Positions 63,413-64,000 of a stretch of DNA of 64,000 nucleotides are shown here, piece by piece. The stretch is from Sternotherus odoratus (lineage: Eukaryota; Chordata; Testudines; Kinosternidae). The stretch spans positions 46,082,193 through 46,146,192 of the forward strand of contig JAVMKO010000005.1 in the NCBI GenBank assembly GCA_032164245.1, read 5' to 3'. Made by a program: the position numbers and the translations under genes. Numbering within the stretch: the first letter of the stretch is position 1; each line of letters starts with the position of its first letter. The notes under the pieces are model-generated. The model saw only the letters and a program-made list of their open reading frames with translations, ran no database searches and was not told the origin of the DNA.

Positions 63413-64000
63413 ACTTAGAGTATGGGACACACACACTCCCAGCCAGTTCATTACAATATTTAAACAAATCCCAGAAATTCCCATTGCTACTGGCCGCAGA
63501 ATCCACATGTCACACAATGTAAGGAGGCTATTTTAGCACTGTAGTATTCCCAACCTGGCCCATAGAAAACTCACAAGAAACCTGTGATACCACAAGATTC
63601 CAGAGAAAAGGGGTCAGATAGATATGCTTAAGAAAGGGCCCTCTTATCAGGGCCAGCTGGGCCTGAATTGAGTTGGCCACAGCTGTTCTATGCTTTTCTA
63701 AAAAGCAAATAATTTAAATTAGGACAACACTTTCAAACTTAGGCCTCTAAGTGATGAAAAGAAGCTAGTAATAGAAAAGCAGAAGTCTAGAGCTTGTTTA
63801 ATGCCTGGAACTGAAGGAAGGAGTGAGAGTCAAAGGAGTGAGAGTGTTGCCTAGCAAAGGACAAGTCTGTTTGTTATTGCCATTTAGCTTCGGTCAAGCA
63901 GAGTCCCCACCCCTCCCACCCACCTCAGCCTTGTGATGCACACACACCGGACCTTTAGCAAAGTCAGCTTTATCGAGCAAGCCAGCATGGCATAAATATG
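63413..64000. other. Unannotated end of the window
   Basis: A short inverted match to the LTR-like segment at 62130-62634 lies near 63640-63670 (CCCTCTTATCAGGGCCAGCTGG). Nothing else is supported. Confidence 0.4.

Overview
This window looks like non-coding, transposon-packed DNA from a turtle (Testudines, probably a cryptodire). The evidence is the repeat content. There are tRNA-headed Cry-type SINEs whose tails match the 3' end of the CR1 LINEs beside them. CR1 copies end in ATTCTATGA-type motifs. Many short GC-rich hAT elements and several solo LTRs are also of sauropsid type. I found no host protein-coding exon, tRNA, rRNA or CRISPR. The open reading frames are short or lie in transposon remnants or GC-rich minisatellites.

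Layout. 0-5 kb: the right part of a GC-rich hAT element, old MIR/L3-type debris and two short inverted-repeat elements. 5.8-9.3 kb: a CR1 inserted into another CR1, a Cry SINE and a 456-bp hAT element. 12.7-16.6 kb: three different LTRs in a row. 19.7-25.9 kb: an antisense LTR, a 2.1-kb decayed hAT with transposase remnants and two smaller transposons inside it, a CR1 with reverse-transcriptase remnants, and a 536-bp solo LTR with a perfect 5-bp target-site duplication (TSD). 26-30 kb: almost featureless AT-rich DNA. 30.2-37.1 kb: a hAT split by a solo LTR, a foldback repeat split by a small transposon, two GC-rich hATs and a 1.3-kb antisense CR1. 39.1-45.6 kb: SINE, inverted-repeat element, two solo LTRs and hAT pieces. 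47-54 kb: a near-perfect 84-bp palindrome, a hAT holding two later hATs, a solo LTR and a hAT filled with a 60/56-bp minisatellite. 56-63.4 kb: more hATs, a 354-bp identical duplication that copies a hAT insertion junction, a three-level nest (hAT in SINE in hAT) and a second foldback repeat.

Nothing here works as a pathway. The biology is layered insertion. Clear TSDs let many boundaries be fixed to the base. Several hAT elements with different ends carry the same GC-rich internal blocks, and most of their 8-bp TSDs have TA at the centre, as known for Buster-type hATs. All family names rest on visible ends, TSDs and motifs, not on a database search.
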